From contig JAIOHL010000012.1 in the NCBI GenBank assembly GCA_019913005.1, positions 1-58,681 of the forward strand: a stretch of DNA of 58,681 bases, written 5' to 3'. Numbering within the stretch: the stretch's first letter is position 1; each line of letters begins with the position of its first letter. Both the position numbers and the translations under genes were made by a program. Shown one piece after another: positions 33,911 to 42,601 of the stretch. The DNA is from Anaerolineae bacterium. Lineage in GTDB: Bacteria > Chloroflexota > Anaerolineae > Aggregatilineales > J027. The notes below the pieces were generated by a model. The model saw nothing but the letters and a program-made list of their open reading frames with translations, made no database searches and had not been told where the DNA came from.

Positions 33911-34289
33911 GCTGCTGTTCCTCCTGCAATTTTTGATAGAGGACAATCTTGTATTCGATCACCTTCAGGTACTCCTGCAACAAGCGCAGTTGCTCGGTGA
34001 CAACGGCATGATGGCTTTTGAGCATGGCCTGACGTTCGGCCAATGTACTTTGACCCTGACGCCGCAGTTCGGCATAATGCTGCATTTCGCGGATGGGCAT
34101 TCCGGTGGCGCGTAGCTTGTTGAGAAACTCGATTTCCCGGATGGTGTCATCGGTATACCGACGATGCCCGTTGGCGGCCCGAACTACCGAAGAGAGCAGG
34201 CCGATGCGCTCATAGTAGCGCAGGGTATGGCCGCTCAATCCGGTTATTTCAGCAACTTGTTGAATGGTGTACGCTGTTTTTGTGCTCAT
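33885..34289 (-). CDS. MerR-family transcriptional regulator
   Basis: 134 residues. Winged-helix start [26 protein letters not shown], second wing [25 protein letters not shown], then a long dimerisation coiled coil (about 80-125). There is no conserved metal-binding Cys pair, so it belongs near AdhR/CueR-like aldehyde or small-molecule sensors, not mercury sensors. It shares its operon with an aldo/keto reductase, as AdhR does in Bacillus. The promoter 8-38 bp upstream has the 19-bp spacer that MerR proteins untwist to activate transcription, so it probably controls itself and the reductase. Confidence 0.92.
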   Translation of the reverse strand: MSTKTAYTIQQVAEITGLSGHTLRYYERIGLLSSVVRAANGHRRYTDDTIREIEFLNKLRATGMPIREMQHYAELRRQGQSTLAERQAMLKSHHAVVTEQLRLLQEYLKVIEYKIVLYQKLQEEQQHESTPVGS

Positions 34290-34296
34290 ATTTCAC

Positions 34297-34327
34297 AGTC
34301 TACAACTTTGAGCGCACTCTAAGTCAA
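34297..34327 (-). promoter_or_regulatory. MerR-type promoter with 19-bp spacer and operator
   Basis: On the minus strand TTGACT (34322-34327) and TAGACT (34297-34302) are separated by exactly 19 bases, as in classical MerR-activated promoters. The spacer holds a near-palindrome (TTAGAGTG/CGCTCAAA) placed between the boxes, as expected for the MerR operator. It drives the MerR and aldo/keto reductase genes. Confidence 0.85.
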
Positions 34328-34344
34328 GGGGCGGCGATCACCCA

Positions 34345-34818
34345 TTAATTGGCAGGGGTTGTTTCCGCAGCAGGTTCGGTTGCTTCGGGCGATGGGGTGC
34401 GCGGATCGGGGGTTGCCTCGATGGAGGGCACATTGACCGTTACACTGCGGCCTTTTGGCACGTTGGCGATGGTGCCTTCATCAATATTGTAACAGCGCAT
34501 CCCATTTTCATCTGGCTCGGAATTAGTGTCGAGAATATACGAATAAACAGTGTTGGGTTCAACTTTGGCTGAAGTACGCTGACCCGCTTTGGCCTTGAGG
34601 GTAATCATTTCGCCATTCGATTGATTGGTCAGGGTAAGTGTGACTTCGGGGCATTGACCTGTATTATCCAAGTAAACTAGGGTGTCGTCCTCACCTTGTT
34701 GGAGAAAAAGGAAAGCCGCCGCAATAATGACGACCAAGACGAGTCCAATCAATACCGCCGCCAAACCAATATATCCCGTAATGAGTTCCTTCAAATTTTT
34801 GGCTGATTTATTTTCCAA
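34345..34818 (-). CDS. Hypothetical single-pass membrane protein
   Basis: 157 residues from a TTG start, supported by AGGAG ten bases upstream; the nearest ATG is out of frame. One membrane helix (about 15-39), then a beta-rich extracellular domain: YLDNTGQCPEVTLTLTNQSNGE, a Cys at residue 55, a second at 108 in MRCYN, and a final strand GRSVTVNVPS. A Thr/Pro/Glu tail ends it (TPDPRTPSPEATEPAAETTPAN). The two Cys could form a disulfide. Not recognised. Confidence 0.7.
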   Translation of the reverse strand: MENKSAKNLKELITGYIGLAAVLIGLVLVVIIAAAFLFLQQGEDDTLVYLDNTGQCPEVTLTLTNQSNGEMITLKAKAGQRTSAKVEPNTVYSYILDTNSEPDENGMRCYNIDEGTIANVPKGRSVTVNVPSIEATPDPRTPSPEATEPAAETTPAN

Positions 34819-34983
34819 CTGTACATGACTCCTTCAAAAAACGACGATAAAGCGCTGGCATTTTAGCGATGTGCGGCATGGTTTACAAGAGGTGGTAGAA
34901 TTGCCTCAATATCTCGTTCCACTCCCCACTGTATATTACTGCGGGACAGGGTTTCTTGGTTCATCACACGAAGGAAATAAATA

Positions 34984-35937
34984 ATGAGGCGGGCGGTTGT
35001 TTTTGATGAAACAGGTGTGCGGGTCGTTGAACGGGCGATCCCAGCATTACAGTTGGATGAGGCACTTATTGAGCTAAGTGTGGCGGGGGTATGCAGCACA
35101 GACTTGGCGCTGACACGCGGGTATATGAATTTTCGGGGTGTGTTGGGTCATGAGTTTGCCGGGGTTGTGACACAAGGACCAGCCGAATGGGTAGGGCAGC
35201 GGGTGGTGGGGGAAATCAATATCGCCTGTGGCAAGTGTGACTTGTGTTTGATGGGAATTCCGACCCAATGCCGCAATCGCTATACTTTGGGGATTTCGGG
35301 GAATTATGATGGGGCGTTTGCAAACGTATTTAAACTGGCGGTGCGAAATTTACATCGTATCCCCGATAATGTCCCCGATATTGAAGCGGTTTTCACCGAG
35401 CCACTGGCGGCGGCGTGCCAAATTTTGCAGCAAGTCCATCTGCGCCCAACCGAACCCGTTTATATCTTGGGGGTGGGTCGCTTGGGGATGTTGTGCGCTC
35501 AGGTAGTTCATCAAGCAGGAGTGCCTGTCATTGGGATTGTGCGACATGATCGGCAAATCGAGTTGTTGGAAAAATGGGGGATAGAGTCGTGGCGGCGTGA
35601 GGATGTTCCGGATGCCCGTGCCTCAGTCGTGGTAGATTGTACGGGGAATGCGGCGGGGTTTGCGGAGGCGCTGACGTTGGTGCGCCCACGCGGAACGATT
35701 GTTTTGAAAAGTACCTATGAAGGCATTCCACAGGCAAATTTGAGCAGGGTGGTGGTGGACGAGATTACGGTAGTAGGCAGCCGGTGTGGGCCATTTGATG
35801 TGGCACTTCGACTGCTGGCCCAAAAGCGAATTGATGTGTTGAGCATGATTGATGGCGAGTATGCCCTTAGTGAGGCTCCAGCGGCGTTGGCACGGGCGGC
35901 GCAAGGCGGCGTCTTAAAGCTGCTGCTGCGGCCCTAA
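34984..35937 (+). CDS. Zinc-dependent alcohol dehydrogenase (MDR family)
   Basis: 317 residues, AAGGAA before the ATG. Catalytic zinc ligands are Cys37 (GVCSTD) and His56 with Glu57 (GHEFAG). The structural zinc site has four Cys (82, 85, 88, 96) in CGKCDLCLMGIPTQC. The Rossmann domain begins YILGVGRLGMLCAQV. Best fit is the threonine/sorbitol/alcohol dehydrogenase-like MDR group; the substrate is unknown. Convergent with the TolB-like gene, overlapping by 71 bp at the 3' ends. Confidence 0.93.
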   Translation: MRRAVVFDETGVRVVERAIPALQLDEALIELSVAGVCSTDLALTRGYMNFRGVLGHEFAGVVTQGPAEWVGQRVVGEINIACGKCDLCLMGIPTQCRNRYTLGISGNYDGAFANVFKLAVRNLHRIPDNVPDIEAVFTEPLAAACQILQQVHLRPTEPVYILGVGRLGMLCAQVVHQAGVPVIGIVRHDRQIELLEKWGIESWRREDVPDARASVVVDCTGNAAGFAEALTLVRPRGTIVLKSTYEGIPQANLSRVVVDEITVVGSRCGPFDVALRLLAQKRIDVLSMIDGEYALSEAPAALARAAQGGVLKLLLRP

Positions 35938-36901
35938 TAGGCATCAAAAGCAGAAGATTGACCAGTAGCAAGCCCGCTGCATGAAAGTTGGGTGTAGGGG
36001 AGGGCGGCGACCACGTAGGGTAGACGTTATCACCCCGGCTATTGGTCAGACGTGTTTTCTGGCTGCCGTCCGCCCGCATTCGGTAAATCTCAATTTCGCC
36101 TTCGCGCTCTGAGACATAGGCGATATAGCTGCCATCGGGTGACCATGCAGGGACGGTGTTGGCTGTGCCCTCGTGGGTCAACTGCTGCACCTCTGAGCCA
36201 TCCACGCGCATTTTGTAAATTTGATAGACTCTGCCGCGATTGGAGGCGAAGGCAATCCATTGACCATCGGGCGACCATGTGGGGTAGTAGTTGAACCCGC
36301 GACTGTTGGTAAGGCGCTGTTCATCGGTGCCATCAGGTCGAATGCGATAAATCTCAGGTGCGCCGTGACGTTCTGAAACAAAGGCAATCCATTGACCATC
36401 GGGCGACCAAACCGGATTGCGGTTGGAGCCAAAGCTGTCGGTTAGACGATATTCTGTGCCATCGGTGAGATTCATGACGAAAATTTCGGCGGTGCGGCCT
36501 AAACGATTCGAGGCATAGGCCATCCATTTGCCGTCGGGCGACCAACTTGCACTGCCATTGCCGCCTGTAAGGGTGGGGGTGATTTGTTCGGTATCGCCAC
36601 CAATAGCGGGGACTTTGAAAATTTGAAGGCTGGTCGTACTCATGGAGGTAAAAGCAATCCAATCGCCATCGGGTGACCAACTTGGGGCCATACGGCGGGT
36701 TGGGCCAACGGTCAACTGCTCGACAATTTTGCCATCGGCACGCATTCGATAAAGCTGCTGATCGAGGCGTTTGGTGCGACTGGAAAGGAAACCAATCCAG
36801 TAAGACACGGGATGATCGTTTTGATGGATGACCAAATTGAGAGTGACAAGCGATAAGGACAACGCAAAAATGACGCTGGTCAGTTTGGCTAGACGACGCA
36901 T
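35867..36901 (-). CDS. TolB-like beta-propeller membrane protein
   Basis: 344 residues. An N-terminal hydrophobic segment (1-25) acts as signal anchor. Six or so repeats of SWSPDGxWIAFxS appear between about 60 and 300 (SPDGDWIAF, SPDGKWMAY, SPDGQWIAF twice, SPDGSYIAY), each followed by IYRMRADG-like strands, making a TolB/PD40-type propeller. A hydrophobic segment near 305-325 could return to the membrane and is followed by a basic tail. TolB relatives bind partners at the envelope; here no Pal or Tol gene is nearby. The 3' end overlaps the alcohol dehydrogenase gene by 71 bp on the other strand. Confidence 0.85.
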   Translation of the reverse strand: MRRLAKLTSVIFALSLSLVTLNLVIHQNDHPVSYWIGFLSSRTKRLDQQLYRMRADGKIVEQLTVGPTRRMAPSWSPDGDWIAFTSMSTTSLQIFKVPAIGGDTEQITPTLTGGNGSASWSPDGKWMAYASNRLGRTAEIFVMNLTDGTEYRLTDSFGSNRNPVWSPDGQWIAFVSERHGAPEIYRIRPDGTDEQRLTNSRGFNYYPTWSPDGQWIAFASNRGRVYQIYKMRVDGSEVQQLTHEGTANTVPAWSPDGSYIAYVSEREGEIEIYRMRADGSQKTRLTNSRGDNVYPTWSPPSPTPNFHAAGLLLVNLLLLMPIRAAAAALRRRLAPPVPTPLEPH

Positions 36902-37012
36902 AATGTCAATATCCCACTACACACTTTTTTAGATTGTATGCCAATTCGGGATAAATTCGGCCATTCTATTTCTGCCCACATATAAAATTTATCTAATAAT
37001 TATTGAATCACC

Positions 37013-37042
37013 TTGACAATTTGGGCGTAATTTCGCTACCCT
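37013..37042 (+). promoter_or_regulatory. Candidate promoter of topA
   Basis: A consensus TTGACA (37013-37018) is followed after 18 bases by TACCCT (37037-37042), which keeps the conserved first, second and last bases of the -10 box. The leader would be about 60 bases. Confidence 0.55.
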
Positions 37043-37109
37043 GTGGTTTCATTTATTTAGTTATCTTTGCAGCAACCCATAGATACCTGTAGATAATTCG
37101 AGGACATCA

Positions 37110-39782
37110 ATGCGACGATTGGTTATTGTTGAGTCGCCAACTAAAGCGAGAACCATTAGCAATTTTTTGCCCAAAGGCTATGATGTAGAAGCCTGTATGG
37201 GGCATGTTCGGGATTTGCCCGCCTCGGCCAAAGAAATCCCTGCTGCCTATAAGGAACAAGCGTGGTCGCGGATTGGGGTAGATATAGAACGGAACTTTGA
37301 GCCACTGTATGTCGTGCCGAGTGACAAAAAAAAGGTGGTCAAGGAACTGAAGGCCCGGCTTAAAGATGTGGACGAACTGATCCTCGCCACCGACGAAGAC
37401 CGGGAAGGGGAGAGTATCGGGTGGCACTTGACGGAAGTGTTGAAACCCCAAGTGCCGATTCGCCGAATGGTGTTTCATGAAATTACCCGCGAGGCGATTC
37501 AAGAGGCACTGGGCCAGACCCGTGAGATTGACCAGCAGTTGGTACGTGCCCAAGAAACACGCCGTATCCTTGACCGTTTGGTGGGGTATACCGTATCGCC
37601 GCTGTTGTGGAAAAAAGTTGCCAGCGGTCTTTCGGCGGGACGTGTGCAGTCCGTCGCCATGCAGATGTTGGTCAAGCGTGAGCGGGAGCGGATTACCTTC
37701 CGATCAGCGACCTATTGGGATTTGAAGGCGTTGCTGGAGGCGAATAGACAAAAATTCAGCGCGGTGCTGATTTCAGTAGGCGGACGCACGATTGCCAGCG
37801 GGAAAGATTTTGATGAGACCACCGGGCAGTTAAAGAAAAACGCCAAAGTGCTGCTGTTGGATGAAAATGCGGCTAAGACCTTACGTGACCGACTGCTCAA
37901 GGGTGAAAATGGCAAGCCGACGGTCTGGACGGTGATCGAGGTCAATGAGCGAGTACAAAAACGCCGACCTCCACCCCCCTTTACCACCAGCACCTTGCAG
38001 CAAGAGGCTAATCGTAAACTGCGCTTATCGTCTAAAGAAACCATGCGGGTGGCCCAGCGGCTGTATGAGCAGGGCTATATCACCTACATGCGTACTGACT
38101 CGGTGACACTGTCATCAGAGGCGATTCATGCGGCCCGTAATGCGGTGCAGCGGCGCTATGGCAAAGAATATTTGAGTGACCAGCCGCGCCAATACTCCAC
38201 CCAATCGAAAGCGGCACAGGAAGCGCATGAAGCCATTCGCCCTGCCGGAACCCAGATGATGACGGCGGTAGAACATGGCCTATCGGGTACGGAAGCCAGC
38301 GTGTATGACATGATTTGGAAGCGTACTATTGCGACCCAGATGGCCGAGGCGATTCTGAAATTCAACACGGTTAACATTCAGGCACAGGACGCGATTTTCC
38401 AAGCGACGGGTAAGGTCATTGAGTTTCCCGGTTATTTCCGGGCCTATGTGGAAGGGTCAGATGACCCCGACGCGGCGTTAGAAGATCAGGAAATGATTCT
38501 GCCGCCACTAAAACAAGGGGATGTGGTCAACTGTAAAGATATTGAAGCCTTGAAGCATGAGACCAAGCCGCCCGCTCGATATACGGAAGCCGCGTTGGTG
38601 CAGGCGTTGGAAAAAGAAGGGGTGGGACGACCCAGCACCTATTCTACGATTATCAGCACGATTCTAGATCGGGGCTACGCCCAAAAAACGAGCAACCAAC
38701 TGATCCCTACTTATGTTGCATTCGCCGTCAGCCGTCTGCTCGAAAATCATTTCCCCGACTTGGTAGATACTCAATTTACCGCTCGGATGGAAGAGGTGCT
38801 GGACGAAATCGCCGAAGGGAAGGCGGAATGGCTACCCTATCTGCGCGAATTTTATCAGGGCGAAGAAGGGCTGGAATCGCAGGTTAAGGAAAAAGAGCAG
38901 ACCATCAATCCACGCGATATTTATGCGTTAGATTTGACCGACATGGACGCTAAGGTGCGTGTTGGCCCGTATGGGGCGTATATCGAACGCGAAAACGGTG
39001 GTGGAGAGGCTGTAAGGGTCTCCATACCGGAATCTATTGCTCCCGCTGATTTGAATGTGTTGGAAGTAGAGCGGCTGATTCGGCAAAAAGATGAAGGCCC
39101 GGACATTATCGCTCATTTCCCCGGCACGAATGAGCCGATTTATCTGCTGCAAGGGCGCTTTGGGTATTATGTGCAGTTGGGGCAGAATGGCGAAGATGGA
39201 GTCAAACCGAAACGGGCTTCCTTGCCCAAAGGGGTGCAGCCACAAAATGTCACCCCGCAAATGGCGATTAACTTGCTGAGTTTGCCGCGCACGCTGGGGA
39301 ATGACCCGGAGTCAGGCGAAGAAATTCAGGCTGCGATTGGACGGTTTGGTCCCTATGTGCGGCGGGGTGATACCTTTAAGTCGCTCGGTAAAAACGATGA
39401 TATTTTTACAATTGACCTAGATCGGGCACTCGAATTATTGAGTCAGAGCAGTTCCAGAGCCTCGCAGTTATTACGGACGCTGGGCGAGCATCCGGCTGAT
39501 GGCAAACCCGTGACGGTCAATACGGGGCGGTATGGACCGTATGTTAAACACGGCACGACCAACGCGAAACTGACCAAAGGGATGGATGCCGAAACGGTGA
39601 CAATGGAGCAGGCGTTGGGGCTGTTGGCACAGAAGCCGCTCAAGAAGACCTCTAAATCTAAATCAATTGCAAAGAAGGCATCTGCAGCAGCAAAATCGGC
39701 AGTAGAGAAAAAACCCAAAACTGCAACCAAAAAATCTGTGACCAAAAAGACAACCACCATCAAGAAAAAGACTACGAAATAA
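37110..39782 (+). CDS. topA: DNA topoisomerase I
   Basis: 890 residues; GAGGA before the ATG. It relaxes negative supercoils. The Toprim domain has the metal-binding ATDEDREGE (Asp95, Asp97 and acidic neighbours). The active-site tyrosine is Tyr326 in YITYMRTDS. After about residue 600 there are four topoisomerase C-terminal repeats (VGPYGAYIER, QGRFGYYVQL, IGRFGPYVRR, TGRYGPYVKH) and no Cys4 zinc ribbons. The last 45 residues are a Lys/Ala/Thr-rich tail similar to histone H1-type tails, which likely binds DNA without specificity. A terminator follows. Confidence 0.97.
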   Translation: MRRLVIVESPTKARTISNFLPKGYDVEACMGHVRDLPASAKEIPAAYKEQAWSRIGVDIERNFEPLYVVPSDKKKVVKELKARLKDVDELILATDEDREGESIGWHLTEVLKPQVPIRRMVFHEITREAIQEALGQTREIDQQLVRAQETRRILDRLVGYTVSPLLWKKVASGLSAGRVQSVAMQMLVKRERERITFRSATYWDLKALLEANRQKFSAVLISVGGRTIASGKDFDETTGQLKKNAKVLLLDENAAKTLRDRLLKGENGKPTVWTVIEVNERVQKRRPPPPFTTSTLQQEANRKLRLSSKETMRVAQRLYEQGYITYMRTDSVTLSSEAIHAARNAVQRRYGKEYLSDQPRQYSTQSKAAQEAHEAIRPAGTQMMTAVEHGLSGTEASVYDMIWKRTIATQMAEAILKFNTVNIQAQDAIFQATGKVIEFPGYFRAYVEGSDDPDAALEDQEMILPPLKQGDVVNCKDIEALKHETKPPARYTEAALVQALEKEGVGRPSTYSTIISTILDRGYAQKTSNQLIPTYVAFAVSRLLENHFPDLVDTQFTARMEEVLDEIAEGKAEWLPYLREFYQGEEGLESQVKEKEQTINPRDIYALDLTDMDAKVRVGPYGAYIERENGGGEAVRVSIPESIAPADLNVLEVERLIRQKDEGPDIIAHFPGTNEPIYLLQGRFGYYVQLGQNGEDGVKPKRASLPKGVQPQNVTPQMAINLLSLPRTLGNDPESGEEIQAAIGRFGPYVRRGDTFKSLGKNDDIFTIDLDRALELLSQSSSRASQLLRTLGEHPADGKPVTVNTGRYGPYVKHGTTNAKLTKGMDAETVTMEQALGLLAQKPLKKTSKSKSIAKKASAAAKSAVEKKPKTATKKSVTKKTTTIKKKTTK

Positions 39783-39795
39783 GCCAACTATCGGG

Positions 39796-39830
39796 AAGGG
39801 CGATTGGCAGAGGTGCGAACCGCCCTTTTT
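39796..39830 (+). terminator. Terminator after topA
   Basis: AAGGGCG pairs with CGCCCTT across an 18-base loop, then TTTTT-ATTT. It lies 14 bp past the topA stop. Confidence 0.75.
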
Positions 39831-39836
39831 ATTTGC

Positions 39837-40247
39837 CTATTTGCCGCTGCCCAACAATTGGCGTTTGACGTGCGGGAGCAAAAACGCGCCACCGACGATG
39901 GTGCCAGTCAATGGATAGGGCACACCCGCGACGATACCCATCGCAAAGCCTTTGGCAAGGGCCGAACTTAGATAATCACGCTCGACGAAGTATTGAATCA
40001 GGAATACAGCGAAGGCATTAATCAGAAAGATGGCAAACGCCGTCCCAAATAAGCCTACGACTGTTGGAGTCGCCAGCAGATCAGGAATTGTCCAAAAGAA
40101 ATCGAGGGCAATGGTGACCATCGCACTTAGGGGATGGATGGGGCCGCTGCTGCGATCTTCTAGGGTATATTCCTCATACTCGTCGAGATAGTCGTCATCT
40201 TCGGGTTGAACGATTTCGCCGCGAATGGGTTGTCGTTTGTCTAGCAT
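39837..40247 (-). CDS. Hypothetical integral membrane protein downstream of galK
   Basis: 136 residues, with GAGGA upstream of the ATG, 15 bp past the galK stop. An acidic N-terminus (EDDDYLDEYEEYTLED) lies in the cytoplasm. Two or three hydrophobic segments follow: about 45-65, 70-90 and 105-125. The last, MGIVAGVPYPLTGTIVGGAFLLP, resembles DUF4112-type membrane proteins but the match is too short to be sure. It probably shares the galK transcript; any link to galactose is not shown. Confidence 0.7.
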   Translation of the reverse strand: MLDKRQPIRGEIVQPEDDDYLDEYEEYTLEDRSSGPIHPLSAMVTIALDFFWTIPDLLATPTVVGLFGTAFAIFLINAFAVFLIQYFVERDYLSSALAKGFAMGIVAGVPYPLTGTIVGGAFLLPHVKRQLLGSGK

Positions 40248-40262
40248 GATGTCCTCACGGTC

Positions 40263-41405
40263 TTATGGTCTAAAAATGATATGGCTTCCGGCGGCGGGTT
40301 GGAAGGGATAGAGTGCCGGAGTCAGGCCAGTTTGCGATTGGTAGGGTGGAGTGATTTCGGCGATAAATTTATCCGCCGCGTCGGATTTTACAAGGGCCAC
40401 GCAACAGCCACCAAAGCCACCGCCGGTCATACGTGCGCCAAAACAACCAGACATTTGGCGGGCCACCTCGGTAATCAGGTCGGCTTCTGCCCACGAGATT
40501 TCAAAGTCATCGCGCATACTATAGTGGCTTTCGTTCATCAATTTGCCAGTGGTAACGGCATCGCCATTTTGCAGGGCATCGGCGGCTTGGAGGGTGCGGG
40601 CATTTTCGGTGACGATATGGCGGGCACGACGATAGCGAATATCCCCCAACTGCTCCTTATACGCTTCGACTTGTTCAATAGTTGCGTCGCGCAGGTGAGA
40701 GACACCCATCATTTGGGCGGCTTCTTCACATTGACGTCGGCGATCCACATAGGCCGAGCCAACCAATTGACGGCGCTTGGCGGTGTCAATCACAATGACG
40801 CTGACGCCATCCGGTAAATGAATAGGGCGGGTTTCGAGTGAGCGGCAGTCAATCAAAATGGCGTGACCTTCGGAACTGGCGGCAGACGTCATCTGATCCA
40901 TCACACCGGAAGGCATTCCCATAAATTTATGTTCAACTTCGACACCCAGTAAAGCTTTTTGCCCCTGCGTCATCTGCTGATTGGAGAGAGCAAGGCCAAG
41001 TTCAATCATACCGATTTCAATGGCGGCGGAGGAAGACAGGCCCGCCCCGATGGGCACGTCACCCGCAATGGCAATATCGGCAGTTGGGAGCGTGATGCCG
41101 CGCTGACCCAAAAGATACCATACCCCACGTACATGGCTTGTCCAGTGGGGAAGGGATGAATCTTGGAATTGATCGCGGGTAAAGCTCATTGTGCCGGAAT
41201 AATCCACTGAATGAACGCGGAATTGATTATCGGTGCGGGGGCGGGCAGCCACCCACACACCGCGCCCGATTGCCATTGGCAGCACAAAACCATCATTGTA
41301 ATCGGTGTGTTCGCCTATTAAATTCACACGCCCCGGGGCATAGGTTAAATAGGTGGGGCTAGTGTGGAAAGCAGATTCAAAAGCCGCTATTACAACATCA
41401 CGCAT
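40263..41405 (-). CDS. galK: Galactokinase
   Basis: 380 residues; GGAGA before the ATG. It phosphorylates galactose at C1 in the Leloir pathway. The galactokinase signature APGRVNLIGEHTDYNDGFVLPMAI is at 24-47, the GHMP ATP motif PIGAGLSSSAAIE near 118-130, and the C-terminal GHMP motif GARMTGGGFGGCCVAL near 335-350. No galT or galE is next to it. It is divergent from proB across 77 bp with a TATAAT-type element between. Confidence 0.96.
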   Translation of the reverse strand: MRDVVIAAFESAFHTSPTYLTYAPGRVNLIGEHTDYNDGFVLPMAIGRGVWVAARPRTDNQFRVHSVDYSGTMSFTRDQFQDSSLPHWTSHVRGVWYLLGQRGITLPTADIAIAGDVPIGAGLSSSAAIEIGMIELGLALSNQQMTQGQKALLGVEVEHKFMGMPSGVMDQMTSAASSEGHAILIDCRSLETRPIHLPDGVSVIVIDTAKRRQLVGSAYVDRRRQCEEAAQMMGVSHLRDATIEQVEAYKEQLGDIRYRRARHIVTENARTLQAADALQNGDAVTTGKLMNESHYSMRDDFEISWAEADLITEVARQMSGCFGARMTGGGFGGCCVALVKSDAADKFIAEITPPYQSQTGLTPALYPFQPAAGSHIIFRP

Positions 41406-41429
41406 GGGGTCTCCTCAATTGGTGGAAAT

Positions 41430-41465
41430 GCACTGTATAATACGGTTTGTCCATAAGATTCAAGA
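41430..41465. promoter_or_regulatory. Shared galK-proB intergenic promoter region
   Basis: A perfect TATAAT is at 41435-41440 on the plus strand (proB side), with no good -35 at 17 bases. On the minus strand TTGAAT (complement at 41458-41463) lies 15-17 bases from a TATTAT/TTATAC box for galK. Divergent promoters sharing this element are likely. Confidence 0.4.
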
Positions 41466-41482
41466 CAAGTGCATAAATTCAA

Positions 41483-42601
41483 ATGTCTAAAACAATCGTC
41501 ATCAAACTTGGTACCAGTACCTTGACGGAAGGTACAGCACGTCTTTCCCGCCCTAAATTGCTCGATATTATCCGTCAGGTTGCCGCGTTGGTCAAAGAGG
41601 GCATTCGGGTGGTGGTCGTCACCTCCGGGGCAATGGCGGCGGGCCGGGAAGTGCTGGATAATCCTTCTTTGCCCAATTATCTGCCTGCCAAACAAATGTT
41701 ATGCTCGGTTGGGCAGGGCTATTTGATGCAGGTCTACAGCATGTTGTTTGGCCATTATGATACGCATATTGGGCAGATTCTCCTGACCCATGCTGATTTA
41801 TCGCACCGAACGCGCTATCTAAATGCCCGCGACACACTCAATACCCTGATGGATTATGGGATTGTGCCGATTGTCAACGAGAATGATACCCTTGCAGTTG
41901 AAGAAATTAAAGTAGGGGATAATGACAATTTATCGGCCCACATTGCGGCTTTGCTAGATGCTGATTTGCTCATTTTGGTGACCGATCAGCATGGTTTGTA
42001 TGACCGTGACCCGCGCCTTGACCCAGAAGCCAAATTGATCTCTCGCGTTGAGGTCATTGATGACAGCATCTATGCGCTGGCAGGGGGCAGCAGTTCAGGC
42101 TTGGGTACTGGGGGCATGATGACCAAAATTCAGGCGGCCCAACTCGCCACGCGGAGTGGAACACGTACCGTTATTGTCAGCGGGAAAGAACCCAATGTGC
42201 TGCTGCGCATTATGGCAGGGGAGACCCTCGGTACGACCTTTGAGCCGTTGGTGACACATTTGGAAAGCCGCAAACGTTGGTTATTAGCGGAGCGCCCACG
42301 CGGTACGATTCAAATTGATGCCGGGGCAATGAAGGTCTTAAAAAATCGGGGCGCGAGTCTACTGCCGGTTGGGATACGCGCCGTCAAACGTAAATTTGAA
42401 CGCGGGGCAGTGGTATTGGTAGTGGATGAAGACGAACGACCCTTTGCACACGGCCTGACCAATTACAGCAGTGCCGAATTGGAAAAAATCAGGGGGCATA
42501 AATCGCCGGAGATTGCGGATATTTTGGGCTATACCTATGGCGAAGAAGCGATTCATCGAGGAAATCTGGTATTGGTCAGCACCAAGGAGAAAACACCATG
42601 A
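41483..42601 (+). CDS. proB: Glutamate 5-kinase
   Basis: 372 residues. It makes gamma-glutamyl phosphate, the first step to proline. The amino-acid kinase domain begins IVIKLGTSTLT and includes VVTSGAMAAGRE, GIVPIVNENDT and GTGGMMTKIQAA. A C-terminal PUA domain (about 275-372) is present (RGTIQIDAGAMKVLKNRGASLLPVGI). The stop overlaps the proA start by four bases (ATGA), so the pair is translationally coupled. Confidence 0.96.
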   Translation: MSKTIVIKLGTSTLTEGTARLSRPKLLDIIRQVAALVKEGIRVVVVTSGAMAAGREVLDNPSLPNYLPAKQMLCSVGQGYLMQVYSMLFGHYDTHIGQILLTHADLSHRTRYLNARDTLNTLMDYGIVPIVNENDTLAVEEIKVGDNDNLSAHIAALLDADLLILVTDQHGLYDRDPRLDPEAKLISRVEVIDDSIYALAGGSSSGLGTGGMMTKIQAAQLATRSGTRTVIVSGKEPNVLLRIMAGETLGTTFEPLVTHLESRKRWLLAERPRGTIQIDAGAMKVLKNRGASLLPVGIRAVKRKFERGAVVLVVDEDERPFAHGLTNYSSAELEKIRGHKSPEIADILGYTYGEEAIHRGNLVLVSTKEKTP

